A DNA stretch of 64,000 nucleotides from positions 51,769,030 to 51,833,029 of the forward strand of contig ML681963.1 of NCBI GenBank assembly GCA_007922195.1. Direction: 5' to 3'. Source of the stretch: Podocnemis expansa. Lineage: Eukaryota; Chordata; Testudines; Podocnemididae. The notes under the pieces were generated by a model. The model searched no databases and had not been told where the DNA came from. It saw nothing but the letters and a program-made list of their open reading frames with translations. Shown here in pieces: positions 1-12,765 of this stretch; the stretch's first letter is position 1; each line of letters opens with the position of its first letter. Both the position numbers and the translations under genes were made by a program.

Positions 1-746
1 TCAGTGAGCTACCTGTGGCTCCCTGAGCATCCCCTTTTGGTTCCCTGGCAATTTCCTTCAGGGGGCCAGGTGTGCTCTGGCGACTCCCAGCTGGCCTCAG
101 CATTGTGGCCAAATCAGAGGGGCCAGGTTCGCCCCCACCCTCTCACCACAACTGCATGAGCTGGAAGCAGCCCAGCAGCCATGCCACAGCCCCTAGCACT
201 GGTGGGGGGTGCATGGGCGGCACGCAGTCCCTCTGTCCCTCCTTCCCTCTGCTGGTGGGGTGGCGCAGTACTACCTGTGGCTACCCCCAGCCAGCTGTCC
301 CCCCCCAAGAGGGGCCAGCAGAGAGCTGCAGCTTGCGGTGGCAGAGCCCTGGAATGGCCCACTCTCCAGAGTTCAGGCCGCTTCGACCTGGCTACTCCAG
401 GCCTGAAGAGAGGCCACCTCGCCCCCAGGACCTAGATTGGGCCCATTCAGCCCTGGGGTGGCCAGATCGAAGTGGCCTGAACTCTGCAGAGGGGCCATTC
501 CAGGGCCCTGACTCCACCAGCTGCAACTCTCCACCAGCTGCTCTTGGGAGGGACAGCCAGCTGGGGGTAGGCAGGGCAGTACTGCTCCACCCCGCCAGCA
601 CAGGGATGGAGCACACGCTGCCCACACACACACCCCGTCAGCACTAGGGGTCACGGCACAGCTGCTGGGCCAACTCGGGCTCATGCGGTTGTGGTGGTGG
701 GGGGGGGGGAAAGGGCTCTTCTGCTCTTTTGGGTTGCCGACCCCTG
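1..746. mobile_element. Foldback hAT DNA transposon, non-autonomous, cut by the window's left edge
   Basis: The right end reads GGGTTGCCGACCCCTG, the reverse complement of a typical hAT terminus (CAGGGGTCGGCAACCC). The left terminus lies outside the window. The interior is a long imperfect inverted repeat: about 115-405 reappears reverse-complemented at about 430-715, so the transcript or single strand would fold into a hairpin with arms of nearly 300 bases. Apparent open frames on both strands translate the same arm twice, which explains the mirrored Trp/Pro-rich peptides; they are not genes. The same family recurs at 12766-14272, which shares both terminus and interior stretches. No transposase is present. 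Confidence 0.8.
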
Positions 747-3692
747 GTCTACCACTTCCAGGTCAAGCCATGCTTCGTGGTTCTCCGTGTGCTGGTGAGA
801 AACTAATATATGGGAAGGGTTTGGTGGCCGAACCAAATTACAGGCCCATCAACTAAAAAACTGGCAAGAGAAGCCAGGCATCCTGTGTCTTCATCACTTG
901 AACTGGAGGAGATGGTGGTCATAGTAGGACTTTTATCCTCCCCTAGACAGGTGCCTTCATACACCCAAAGCTCGAGGTGACCTCCTGCTCACAGAGTTCC
1001 TTTCCCGGTCCAATGGGGAGCGCACCATGTGTGCTAGGCGTTATATGAACTGAGCCAGAGCTCTGCATGAGTGTCTCTCCAGCAGCCTCAGCAGGAGGAG
1101 GGGGTGTGGAAAGATTGGCAGAGCCTGGATGTGGACAGAGGAGGAGGGGGGTGACAGTGGCCCTGCCTACATCTGCTTGCACCTGATCCCCACCTTTTGG
1201 GGACTTCAACTATGATGTCACCCCGACTGCATTTTCTAGCATCCTTCTGTGCAGAACAGCTCTTGCTCACAGATGCAAAGACCCATGGTGGTTGCCTGGC
1301 TGCGTCAGGGAAACCATCTGCCCTTAGCCAGGGGTAGCAGGGGCCGGGGGTGTTGTGGGACTAGGATCTTGGTGACAGGAGGCTTCGATTTGTCCAAAGG
1401 GAGTGTGCATGCGGAGAGAGGCTGACGGAACAGGGGCTCTATCTAGCCCTTGATTCCAATTGAGCTCAGAGGTGTGTGCGTGGCATAACCTGCTTGCCCA
1501 ATTTCAGGCTCCACTGGCAAAGTCCTGCCTCCACTAAACACCAAGACTTCCTGTGGTGTCACTGGCCTGGCCTGTTCTCAGCTCATTTGGCCCCTAGATT
1601 CAACGAGAGCAGAAGGGCTCTTTGTCCCCATCTTTGCAAGTGTGCAGGCAAGAATAGCTTTAAGTGAAGAGCCGGAGCCAGGGTGGGCAAGACTGCAGCC
1701 CCAGTGCTGACAAGACAATAAGCCTCGGTTTACTAAGTGGTGCTGGAAAGTGTTGACAAAGGCCTTTTTTTAGTGTCTGGCTGCCTGGAGCAGGATGAGA
1801 TGTAACCCAGCCGGAGCGAAGCGCTAATTACTGAGGAAGCACTAGGGCTTGTCAGAGGATATTATGTTTGCTCCCAGCCCTGGGGGGGCCTCCAGCCTAC
1901 TCTTACTGCAGCTACACTGCAGAGGAAGGTGGAGCTTGGTGGGGTGAAGCTCGGGGAGCAACTTGGTGCTGGCGGCTCCAGACTGAAGCTGATGGGCTGA
2001 AATCAAGAGGTCACAGCTCGTTAGGATGGCTCAGAATGAGTGACGGTGCTGCTGGCTGCTCCTTGATGCTTTTGTAATGAGTTGGTTCTCTCTGTCTGGT
2101 TCCTGGTAGATGATTTTCCTCAGCACTTGAAGATGGCAGCGTAATGCAAGGGGCAAAGGATGGACAAGACCATGGGACCCAGTTTGCCCAGCTTCCTCTA
2201 GTCTGGGATGCTTCTCAAGAAACAGTGCTATGTGCATCCCTGTGTGGGCTATCTCCCTCCACCCCATGCATGGCTGAAATGGGGTATAAGCCATGCCAAC
2301 GCCTTGTCCAAGGTCCTGCATATGCATGATTTCCCCCTTTCTATGTATACCATTGTCCTTTTCGCCTTCATGCATGCTTAGTTACTGTCTTAACACTGCA
2401 CCAAAGGGGAGCTCTACAGGGGAAGGGACATGAGCTCCTGCTGTGTCCCATTTTGGATAGTCATGTGAGCATTTTAAATGGCTCCTTGGGTGCCAATCTG
2501 AGCATGTTGCTGCAGAGCTGGGTATCCAACCTTAGGCAGAAATCTGGGTGCCTGCTGCATAAGACCATCTACAAATCAGACAGGTGGGAGATGCCCTGCA
2601 TTGGCCTTTTGACTTCAGATGGCAGTGCCCGTCCTGCTCTGTCACTTTGCACCAGGACCTGACCTAGTGGATCCTTGCAGCTGCTCACATTTGTCCAACT
2701 CTTCTAGTTATATGGGGAGGCAGGCAGGTCCGGGGGATTCTGCCAGAGGCCGGGACTGTGTGTCCTGATATGGAGCACATGCCAGTTCACAGCCCTAAGT
2801 ATGGCTGGGCCCCAAGTTCTGGAGCTGGGGTCTGAGCTCAGATCATTCTAGAAAGAGCTCTTGGCCCCCTCACTTCAGGTCACCAAGTTCACAGCCCAAA
2901 TCCTCCCTCCAATGCTTGGATCTGGGACACTGATCCACACTTAGGTGGAGACGTTTCAGAGCTGGCCCCTCAGCTGATGATGTTCAGGGGGCCACCTGGC
3001 TCTTCTGATCTAGCCCAGCTCACCCTGCCTGTCGTGTCTCCATCTCATTTGGGTGAGATATTAAGCAGCAGCCCATCAAAGCACAGCAGCAAATCCTTCC
3101 ATCCACCAGGACTTTTCTCTTCATCTGGTGGGGCACTCGTTCTGAATACCCTGCTTCTGGGTCCTTACAGGATGAAATTAGTGCAGAGGAGAAAACAAAA
3201 GGCTCCTGTACAGGCTCCAATCCAGCTGCGCTAGGCCCTTAGCCTATGTTGGGAGTTCATGTTCCCCCTCCTGCTGCTTGACTTGCAGGGGGTGTTAAGG
3301 GAGGCTGTGTTTCTCCAGCTGCCCACATGCAAGGAACACTTTCGTCCATGATTCTGTGAGCTCTGAAGCGGGCTGACCCAGATGGGAAATGGACAGAGGA
3401 GCTGGGTGGTCTGCAGCAACAGGCCAGGTGTATGGAAAGCAATGGTAAATCCTCCCTACTCCTGTCCCCCCCAACACTCCAATTTTGATAGGGACACAGG
3501 AAGCCTCACAGCTCCATGGAGATGGAATGAGCGGGGGGAAGAAGGTATATTGTTTAAAGTGGATGTGTGTGTTCCACTGCCTGGTCCCCAGCACCACTTA
3601 GAGCTGCCTCAGGGCTGCTCTAACCTGGTCTACGTGTACACACAAACTGCTGCAGAGCTCTTGCTCTGTCACTGGGGTGCATCAGTGTAGAC
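747..3692. other. Noncoding stretch, nothing assignable
   Basis: No exon, repeat family or RNA gene is recognised. Open frames are short and resemble no family. The piece at about 1690-1870 is less GC-rich, with a homeodomain-type core (GCTAATTAC), and could be conserved noncoding DNA; this is only a guess. Confidence 0.4.
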
Positions 3693-3879
3693 CAGAGGTG
3701 GCCAAACTTATGGAACTCAAGAGCCACACAAGTTGATTATTAAACCTTCAAGAGCCACACTGAGGCATATAGCCGTATACTTTTACCTACTAAATTGATT
3801 TGCTGGCATTCTTCTGTGAGCCCCACTTTTTCATTCAAGAGCCACATGTGGCTCCCGAGCCACAGTTTGGCCATGCCTG
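3693..3879. mobile_element. hAT MITE (187 bp) with perfect 8-bp TSD
   Basis: The ends are CAGAGGTGGCCAAACTT and AGTTTGGCCATGCCTG, an imperfect terminal inverted repeat of the hAT type. The flanks are an exact 8-bp duplication GTGTAGAC at 3685-3692 and 3880-3887. The interior repeats the phrase AGAGCCACA several times and encodes nothing. Confidence 0.92.
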
Positions 3880-5884
3880 GTGTAGACACTCGCCGTCGAG
3901 CCAGGAGGGTTTTTCTTATTTGCTGGATTTGGTTTCTCGGCTGCTGGAAGAATTGTTCCATCTACCCAGTGCTGTCTACTGGGGCTATAGAAGGCCTAAT
4001 CACACAGCTTGGGTGTGTGGAGACTCCTCACCCCCCTCAAGTGACACAGCTGAGTAGATGTGATTTTTAGTGTAGTCCAGCCCTTCCATTCTGCTCCCCC
4101 AGCCTGGGAGGCTGAGAACAGTTGTAACACAGTCTGCTTTCACCATGACCCTGATGCTGGGACGAGAGTCGATGGCCAGCCCCCTTATACCAGCTGTGGA
4201 GGCTCTGCACTCAGGAGAGAGGAAGATGCAGGGAGCTGAGGCCCCATTATGGTGCCAGGGCAGAGTCAAAGGACCCTTACTTCTCCAACCCTCCCATCTC
4301 CATGTTCCTAAGCACTGATATGCAAATAGAGAAAGTGATGTGTTCACCTCAATCACTCCCACCACCTGGCTTCATCTCTCCATGCCAGACTGGCATCTCT
4401 GGAGGCTGAACGTGCCATGGGCAGGCTCAGCTGTGACATGAACCTCCCCATGAATGGCTCCTTCCCTGTCTGTGTGCCCAGTGCCTCCCCAAGACCTCCA
4501 GATGGTCCTGTCTCTGGTTTGCACACTCTCTCCCCCCTCACACCTCTGAGGCTGTCCAGTGGTGCCGCTTCTGGCCCTGGATTTTCTCAGGACCCATACC
4601 CCATCAGCTGGGCCTGGATATCTCAAGAACCAACACAGGCCAAACACTATCTTGGGTGGCAGCAGCATTTCCCATTTCTTCTCTCCTCCCCACAGCTTTC
4701 CCAGCTCCACCTGCGTGGTGACCAAAGCACTGACCATCCCACCAAGTGTGGTGTTTGATACCCAGCCTCAGGCTGTATGTCATGGCAACCTCCCCATGAG
4801 ATTCTGCCCTCATGAGGCTTCCAGAGCAACCAAGCAGCTCCCAGAGAGGCTCTCCAGCTTCCAGGCTGGCATCTGAAGTTTGATCCTCCTCCTTCACTCA
4901 GCTGAAGATGGCTACAGATTATGAAGGAGTCATGCCTGGATCCCAGCTCCAGGCTCACCTCTGCCATCTAAACAAGCCCCCCCTGAAGAGCCAGGTCCTG
5001 GGCCAGGTGCACTGCTCCTCTGTGGATTAGCCCATAACTGCACTGAGGATGCAGCTGGCCCCAGGCCCTGCCGTGGGCTTAATGTGTAGACAGCAGGATG
5101 AGGAGGACCCATAGTCAGCATGCCTGCAGTTCCAATTCCTGTTGTGTGTAAGTATCAGAGTATTCTCTGCAGTGTCGGCTCTTTAGCTGGTTCCTCATCC
5201 AGCTCTCTAACTTTCCATCTCAGATCCCCTTTTTCCCTTGCTCCAGGAGCTCACTGGCCCTTGTCCAACTGCAGAGCTGGAAGAGTGCTTTGCCTGGGCG
5301 ATGCCGTCACGGATCACCGCCCGGAGAAGGCACTGACCCCTCTCAAATGGCAGAGGAGCCAGCGGCTCCATCTCTGCTGTAATGGCCAAGTGAGCTTGTG
5401 GGGGCAGACAGGGAGCTTGGCTCGGCCCACTGTCTGAAGAAACCTAAGTGCAGTTTGCGCCTTGAGGTACAATTGAGTTGTTTAATATTTCAGTGGGTTT
5501 GGGAGTGAAAAGGGGAGAGCCCCCCACAGCTTTTGTTCTTTTTCTTTTAAATTAAGTGAAGGAATCTTACTTTGGAGCAGCAGAGGTAGGAGTTTGCTGG
5601 GGGGGGGGGAGTGGCTCTGCTTGCTACAAGGCCAGCTGTTGCAGCCTGGAGAATGGCTGCCTTTAGGGCAGCAGAGCCCTAGTTCCAGTAGGCAATGCTG
5701 GGTGACTTGTCACGCACAAGCCAGGTGCAAAACTCAGGAACAGGGGTCAGCCACATGGGTGGGACAATGGCATGAGGAGTCCCTGCCTGAGGTCACCCCA
5801 CCCAAATTGTCAGTACACCAGCTGCCACAGCTGGGTTAGTAGCTGCCTCACGGTTCCAAGGTATCTCAGTGTGGGAACAGAAGC
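3880..5884. other. Noncoding stretch, nothing assignable
   Basis: Mixed-composition single-copy-looking DNA. Open frames of up to 121 codons overlap on opposite strands and show no family resemblance, splice-flanked structure or codon pattern that supports a gene. Confidence 0.4.
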
Positions 5885-5987
5885 TGAGTGATTTGGGTCA
5901 CCCAGGAAGTCTTTGGCAGAGCAGGGAATCAAGCCTAGGTCTCCCAAGCTGTAAACTGGCACCCTAACCATTGGGCCATGCTTCCCC
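5885..5987 (-). repeat. MIR-like tRNA-derived SINE fragment
   Basis: Read on the minus strand it starts with the tRNA-like head (GGCCCAATGGTTAGGGTGCC), followed by the segment corresponding to the usual MIR text on a definite loss and control-box B region and ending before the core. The layout matches the amniote MIR/CORE-SINE head in reverse orientation. Confidence 0.6.
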
Positions 5988-8900
5988 TTGAGCATGTCCA
6001 GGATTATATGGAAATAGCCTACAAAACCCACCACCCAACAGCACATCCATACCATGTGCCTTAGCAACTTCTTGTAGCCCTAACATGCTTCCGCTGGAAC
6101 CAATGAGCTGAAATCTGCATGATAACCTTGGGGTGGGAGAGCTGCCCCCTGCCAGCATGTTCCAAACTGGCTGCCCAGTTGTTCCATTTTCTTGTAACCC
6201 TGTTGCAAGTTATTCTAATGGCTGTGAGTGGTGCCAAGCATTTCTGAAGGACCCGGCAGGGTACGTGAGTGGGTTTGTGACTATTCCACAGTTGCCTTTC
6301 CTCCAGTCTACTTTTGAGCGCTTTGTCCCACCTGCTAACATCCCTGCAGGCCCATATGGATTCTCCCCTTTGGTGATAGTCCCACAGGCCATTGTGGTAC
6401 TCTGCCATTAAAAGTGAAGTTGGCTGAGCTGCAGCCCTGAGGGATGTGAGAACTGTACTACTGGAGTACTGCAGCTATTCCAAGTCAACCCTGGTGCAGC
6501 TAAGCAGCTGGAAAAATGCTTCTGTCAACATGGAGCCCATCCTTGGAGAGGCAGAGTTCCCACGGGGGGGGGGAGGAGGAGTTGGGGAACTGGGCCCTTT
6601 AGACATGGCTATGCTGTGGTGCTGCCCATGGCTCCTGGAGATGTACCTTATCCACTTGCACAGCATTTCCCTGGTGGTTGAACTGAAGGTTGGAGAAGAG
6701 CCTAACTACTGAGTTTAATGAGGGCAGAGGTTCCCTTTCCTGCTTCCCATACTGACATGTTTGTGTTTAGGAGTGTTGTGTTTCTGCTACGTCATGGCGT
6801 GAGGTCCCAAGTGGCAGCCTGCTCTGTGCTGTGCAGATAGAGCAAAAGTTGGTCCTTGTTGCAAATTGGTTGCAGTCCAACGAGACGAAGGCAGGATCCA
6901 ATCATCCCTAATTTATGTAGGGGGAGTCTGTCCCAGACTGACTCCAGTCTCAGGAAATCTGTGGTGAAGCTGATAACTGAGCTGAGGGTCCCTGAGCACC
7001 TTTTAATGCCGTGATCCTCTTCTGGGCACATGGCCCCTTCAGATACTAGTAAATGGCTCCTCTTTCCTCTGGGGTCTGGTGCCCAACAAGGATATTTACC
7101 CCTCACGGCTCCCAAAAGATGCTGTCAGTCTTGGGCAATGAAAGTTCTCTCTGACACTCACCTGGGCCTTACAACAGCCAGCATTATTTCCCTCCTATGT
7201 TCCTGGGATGCCACACTTTGCTTGTTAGAGCTCTTAAGGATCAGTCCAGCTGGGAGCAGATGGGTGGTCAACCCCCCTAAATGCATAGACTTGCCCTTGG
7301 AGAACAGGAGCAGTTGCCTGCAGCTCTCCTCTCCCCTCCCCCTCCCCCCCCAACTAAGCAGAGCTCTCAGAATAAATGAACAAATGCAGCATTTCCACCA
7401 CCTCCCCGCTCCCTTCTCCTGCATTCAAAACTCATCCCCTTTGCATCAAAGTTTCTTTGCAGAAGAGCAATTAGATTAGCATCAAGATGGGGGTGGAGGG
7501 AAGAGCCAATTTGCAATCAAGTAGTGCTTCCATGTTGATGTTCAGATCTGTAATGGGGCTGAAGTGAATAAGCTGGCACTGCTGGAGAATAATGGGCAGA
7601 GAAGGGGAGAAAGGAAGCTGAGACAAGCACTGCAGGAGTGATGAGAAGGGAAGGCAGGTGGCACAGGGAGCTGCCCTGCCACTCAGGAGACAGGAACAAA
7701 GGCCGTGGGAGCAGCCAGAACAGGATCCTGCCCTGGGTGATGGGGGGGGGGGGCGTTCCTAGTGATGGGCAGGAAGTTTGGGATCCTGAGTTAGTGAGGG
7801 GAAGGAGCCAGTGCCTGTGACCCATCTCTTGACAATGGGGAGCGGGGGAGCAGGTGGAAAAGCAGACAACCTGGCCGGTAGAAAATCTGGGCTGTCCTCA
7901 CAGGGTGTAACAGGTGGATTCCAAATGGGTTCCCTGCTCCTGAGTTCTCCTGGCCTGGGTCTTTAGCTAGTCCCATGAGATTTGCAGCTTGGTAGTAAGG
8001 TGAGGTTGGCACTGCCAGAGGGAGCTGGAAGTAATGGGATGGGAAGTTACCAACTGTGCTGGGGTCCACCAGTTAATGCTGCAGAGATTCTGAGAGCTGT
8101 GGGTCCCACCGGAGGCCATACAGATTCAGATCCTGGCCCTGTTATCTTCTTATGGCTCAAGGGATAACCCGGTTATCATCTGAGTTCTCTGCTGGCATGA
8201 AGGCCACAGCTTCCCTGACTTCAACAGAGTAGTGGGAATTGACACCAGCTGGGTCACTGCTGCAGCAGCTGCATTTAAACCCAGTTAATGCTGGTCCTTC
8301 ATTCGGCCATTAGCTCTGCACTGTTCCACTTCATTTCCCAGGTGGGAGCAAAAGGGTCCCGGGGCCAGAGAAGGGCTAATCACAAAGAGAAGCATGCTGG
8401 TTATTGCTGTCTTGTAAATTACAGCCTTATCAGGGGAGCTAAACACAGAAAATTACATGGTAATTAATCTGTGAGCAAATTAGTAACTTCAGAGGCAGTT
8501 TCCATGTAATCTGCAGGGGCCTGCAAAAGCCTGGCAGGATGTCACTAACTAGGGACTGGGACACAGGCTGAGGCTAGTGATTCTTTCTTCACTTTTCAGG
8601 GACATGCAGGTCATTTGGGGGCAGCTGATGTCCCCTGCTTTTGGAGACTTGAGACCTGCCTGTGGCACAAAACATTCAGCCAGAGGGTCAGCAACTGAGA
8701 TGCAGGCAAAGAAAAGAAGAGGCGGCCAAGCTGAAGCTTTGAAATGTGGTTGTCTTAGGTGGCAGAAGCAGAGGGCCAGAGAGGAAAGCTGGGGTGCAGG
8801 GACAGGCAGAGTCCATAGAGTCAGCTAGCAAGTCTGCAGAGGATTGTTAAAACCATGGAGCATTTTGCAGGGGTATTGCTGTCCGAGACCAACCCTTCCA

Positions 8901-9212
8901 GGTCTAGAACGTGCTCTGGTGAAGACACCTGGCGAAAAGAAAGCAGACCATGCCAGGGTCAGCCAGAGGCATAATGGTATTCTGTGTGACCCGGCCTGGT
9001 CGAGGTGGAGTGTTTGAGGGATGGATCCAGTGGCTGCTGTCACAGAAACAGAAGATCTTGACCTCGCCCTCTCTGCCCCCCCTTCCCCCCGCCTTTGCCT
9101 GTGCTGCTTTGGAATCCCGGCCCCGTGCTGCCAGCATCCTGCCTGGGGGTCAGGATGCCTGGATTCTACTTGGGCTCTGGGTGGAGGGGTCAGAGCAAGA
9201 GGAGAGGGGAAT
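5988..9212. other. Noncoding stretch; possible regulatory DNA at 8340-8520
   Basis: No gene or repeat is recognised. The part at 8340-8520 is AT-richer than its surroundings and carries TAATTAAT, several ATTA cores and a TTATC (GATA-type) site, the kind of composition seen in conserved enhancers. Without an alignment this is only a candidate. A short pyrimidine-rich tract lies near 7320-7350 and a G run near 7740-7754. Confidence 0.35.
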
Positions 9213-9315
9213 CAAAACTCCTGGGATCTATTCCTGACTTCGGCACTGTATAACCCGTGGGGCAAGCCTTAGCAAGCCGCTGCCTCAGTTTCCCCTCTTG
9301 GTGATGGGAACCAGT
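9213..9315 (+). repeat. MIR-like SINE fragment
   Basis: Contains CTGGGATCTATTCCTGACTT followed about 40 bases on by CTGCCTCAGTTTCCCC, the characteristic spacing of the MIR 5' half and core in plus orientation. Confidence 0.55.
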
Positions 9316-9714
9316 GCCAACCCCTCTTGTAGTGAGGCAGGGTGGGTTTATGCCAGCGTTTTCTCATACTCCAACCATTTTTTCATACTCACCAAAACTG
9401 TGGTGAATGTATTAACATTTTCACCACATGACAAAAAAAATTAACTGTGTTTTGGTAGAATATAGAGGGGTAGAGAAATGCACAATAATGTTTTGACTTA
9501 TTAATTGGTAGAATTAATGAGAAATCTGACATCTTTTCATTTAGCAACATATGCGTATACTATACGCCAATAGGACCCAAGGACGAATTTGATTGTTATG
9601 GAGGGGGAGGTGCTAAATTAAGACTGCCATTATTTTGTATCATGCAAACACACTTCTACAAATAGACTGTAGGCAGAAAAAAATGGACACTTTTTTGAAC
9701 TGGTACAGGTATAA
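9316..9714. other. AT-rich unassigned DNA flanking a MITE
   Basis: AT-rich, with homopolymer A runs and a short palindrome CGTATACTATACG near 9551. The same composition continues after the MITE to about 10260, which suggests one older element or AT-rich island interrupted by the MITE. I could not assign it. Confidence 0.35.
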
Positions 9715-10179
9715 GGGTGTGTTTATACTTACAATTTAATTTGAATTAGTGAGGATTAATTCAAATTAAATTAATGCATGACTACACTAGCTTTCATTAA
9801 TTTTGAACTTGGGTATTCCTTGGTTCAAATTAACGAAAGCTTACTTCAAAGTTATAAAACCTTGCTTAACGAATTAACCCAGTGTAGCAGTGTTAATTTG
9901 AATTAACACTTTTTGACCTTCTTCCTCCCAGGGTGCCTTCCTCTTTCTATATATTGGGTGGAGGCATGGCCCTTCTTGGGGGCCATCTTGCCACACCTCC
10001 CATCACGCCTTTCTTCTAATTCAAACGAGCAAGTCCTGTCCATGGACGTGCTGCTTCGAATTGGGTTTCTAGTGGGGCTATGTCAATTCGAATTAACTTA
10101 ATTCAAACTAATCATTATTAGTCTGAATTAATTAGTTTGAATTAAGTTAATTTGAACTAACCTAAGTGTGGACATAGCC
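9715..10179. mobile_element. PIF/Harbinger-like MITE (Chompy-type), 465 bp
   Basis: The left end is GGGTGTGTTTATAC and the right end, reverse-complemented, is GGCTATGTCCACAC. The flanks are TAA at 9712-9714 and TAA at 10180-10182, consistent with the 3-bp TWA duplication of Harbinger elements. The interior repeatedly uses palindromic words such as TTAATTTGAATTAA and TTAGTTTGAATTAA. It encodes no transposase. The family link to Chompy elements of crocodilians and turtles rests on termini and TSD length. Confidence 0.75.
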
Positions 10180-10182
10180 TAA

Positions 10183-12731
10183 ATGAATCTTCTTAAAAAT
10201 TTGATTAAAAAAATAGGTGATAGAAGTAAAGCACCAATTCACCATAGGTCAATAGCCATTTAGCTACAGGTGGCAGGTGGTGACTATGTTAGACACCATG
10301 GGTTTATGCTCCCTGCTGGGCAAGGAGATCTATATGTGAGGCACTCTAGGCTGCAGCATGTAGCACAGCCCCAAGGATTGGTGACAGGCTGTGTGCAGGG
10401 AATGACACACAGGGTCCCTGCTCCCCTGACCTCCCCTCTTCTCACTGCTGCCCCTTTCTTCCCTGCTGCTGGTCTGTGTAGCCAGGTTCCTGCTAGTGTG
10501 GGTTTGGAGCTTGTGCTAAGGACATTGAGTTCCATGGCCATGGGCCTTAGCACAGACAGCTCCCTTTCACATGCAAAGGCCTTAAAGCACCTTGGACTCC
10601 AGTCCAGATCTCAGCTAGGGATCCCAGCCCAGTGGGAGATAAGCACCTCCTTCCCTGATGCTCCTTTGCTGGATCCCAGCCTCTGCCCTAACTTATCCGA
10701 GTGTAAACCCAGGGACCCCTTCACCAAAATCAGTGGAGTAACTCTGGATTTATGCCCGTGCCCTCAGACCCGGAACTAACTTTATGGGGCAAGGATGGAT
10801 CCCAGTCCCCTGACATGCAGCCACCTAAGGGTTAGAGTTGAGAGTCTATCCAAACCTGCAGCTCCATGCAGCACTCTGGAAAGTGGTGGATGCTGTGGTG
10901 TTGAGAGGTAGAAGGCAATAAGCTGGGGGGGGGGGGTAGGCCAAATCCAGCACATGGGAGTTATTCTCCCAGGTTTTATGAAACATGTCGCAGACTCTTT
11001 TTAATGATTGCACTGAGATCAGGGCCCCGCTGGCATTAGTTCTCTCCTGCAACACGGCTCTTTGAAGCAGGCCTATCAGGCGTTGCAGAGTGAACAAGAA
11101 AATCCAAGTCCTCCCACTGCCCCTTAGGATTTATGGTCCCCAGTAAACTCAATGGAAATAGGCAATAAGCAAGCTGATGACAGCAGTGAAAAGTGTTAGC
11201 CATGCAGACTTGGTGAAAGGCGAAACCTATCAAAATAACACTGCTTGGATGGAAATCCTTCTACTATGTGTAGGGCCACTGTGCAATATTTGGAGGGGGA
11301 GAGTGGGGTGAGTCTTGCACAGCAGATGAATGAAAATCAGTTAAGACTGCAAGGTCTTTATTCTCTCCAGCAAACCCCTCCTTGCTGGTGCCCCCTGAGA
11401 GGTCAGTGGGTGCATCTGAGAAGCATTTTCAGACCCAGGAAGGGGGTGGTGTGTCAGGTTTCCTGGGGCACAGATTGGAGTAAGGATGGGGTGGGGCGGA
11501 GACTGGGGGAAAGAGGGGATAGAAAGGGGTCCAGGAGCTATGGCTTGCTCATGCTCTGATCCTGCTTCTAACCACAGGTTTTGTTCTGAACATGGTCCTA
11601 TCTTGTAGTTGTTAGTACTATGGGGTATGGGTTTGGGGGGCAGGGAGTGTGAAATCCCTCATCAGTTGGGAGCCCAGCAGCTGAAGTAAATGGATGTGAT
11701 GAACAAAGAACATGCCTTGTATGTTAAAACCAACCAACCAAAAAAAGCCAACTAGGCAAATGCCTGCTCTTCACTTCCCTGGTGTGCTCTCTTCCCCTGG
11801 GCTCATGGGAGCCAGCAGGGAGATCCATCTATGTAGCTCTTTCCTTGTCCATCAGAGAGCTGGAGAATCCAGTAATTAAGGTTTAACCGATTAAATAATT
11901 GATCACCAGCTCGCAGGAACTCAGCCTACAGACATTGGAGTGGGTTTGTTTCCCACATTGCCCAAGGTTTTAAAGAGGAAGGTCAAAGCTGCTTGATTGC
12001 AAAGGCAGCTGGGATTAGAACTGGGACTTAGACACCTGAGCTAGTTTTGGCACTGCCATGGGACCTGGAGCAACTTCTTTAGCTGTTCTGTGTCCCTCTG
12101 CCCTAAATGTGAACTAGCAATTCTGTGCCACATAGGTTCCTGTACCAGTCTCCTAGTTCCACCTGACCTCCTAGGTGCGGGGCCATTAAATACATTACAG
12201 ATGATGAGGTGCTCAAATACTCTGAATATACAAACCAGATCAGTTCCTTGGTCAGCATCTGAAGACTCCAGATTCTGCACAGTGTGGTTGGCAGGGTGTC
12301 AATATCTGGCAGCTCTGATCTTGGGCTGCATCCTGGAGTTAGGTCCAAAACTTTCCTGTTGAAAATCAGTTTATGTGGTTAAAACTTGGGTCTTGCTTAG
12401 CTGTACCTTAACCAATCACTTTAGACTAAAGCACTATAAAATACCAATTCTAGTCTCTTATGAAACAGTCCTTTAACCATCATATGATTCCACCGCCTTA
12501 ACCAATTTAAGTAATGCACACTTAATTATGCAACAGACAGGCACAATCAAAGAACCAGACAGAAAGCTTTTAGATAAACACTAGAGAAGTGAATACCATA
12601 AAGACAAAACCATAGGGAGTGTAGATTTTTACAGCCACAACTGTGGAAAAGTTTGCCAGATGGAATGCTATCCAAGTTTCCTTTAAGCATCTTTCTTTAG
12701 CTGCTGGTGGTAGGACAGTAGCAGCTTCTTA
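10183..12731. other. Noncoding stretch, nothing firmly assignable
   Basis: No gene is supported; the 169-codon frame starting at 10270 has no family resemblance. About 10690-10770 contains a phrase (AATCAGTGGAGTAACTCTGG) common in amniote dispersed repeats, and 12040-12110 weakly resembles a MIR 5' half in plus orientation. Neither can be bounded. Confidence 0.35.
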
Positions 12732-12765
12732 CAGGGCCAGCCCAAGGGTTTTTGGCACCCTAGGT

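Noticed and set aside
3629..3694. CTGGTCTAC/GTAGACCAG inverted pair suggesting a 66-bp MITE
   Set aside because: The right copy is formed by the TSD plus the first bases of the hAT at 3693, so the match is partly created by that insertion.
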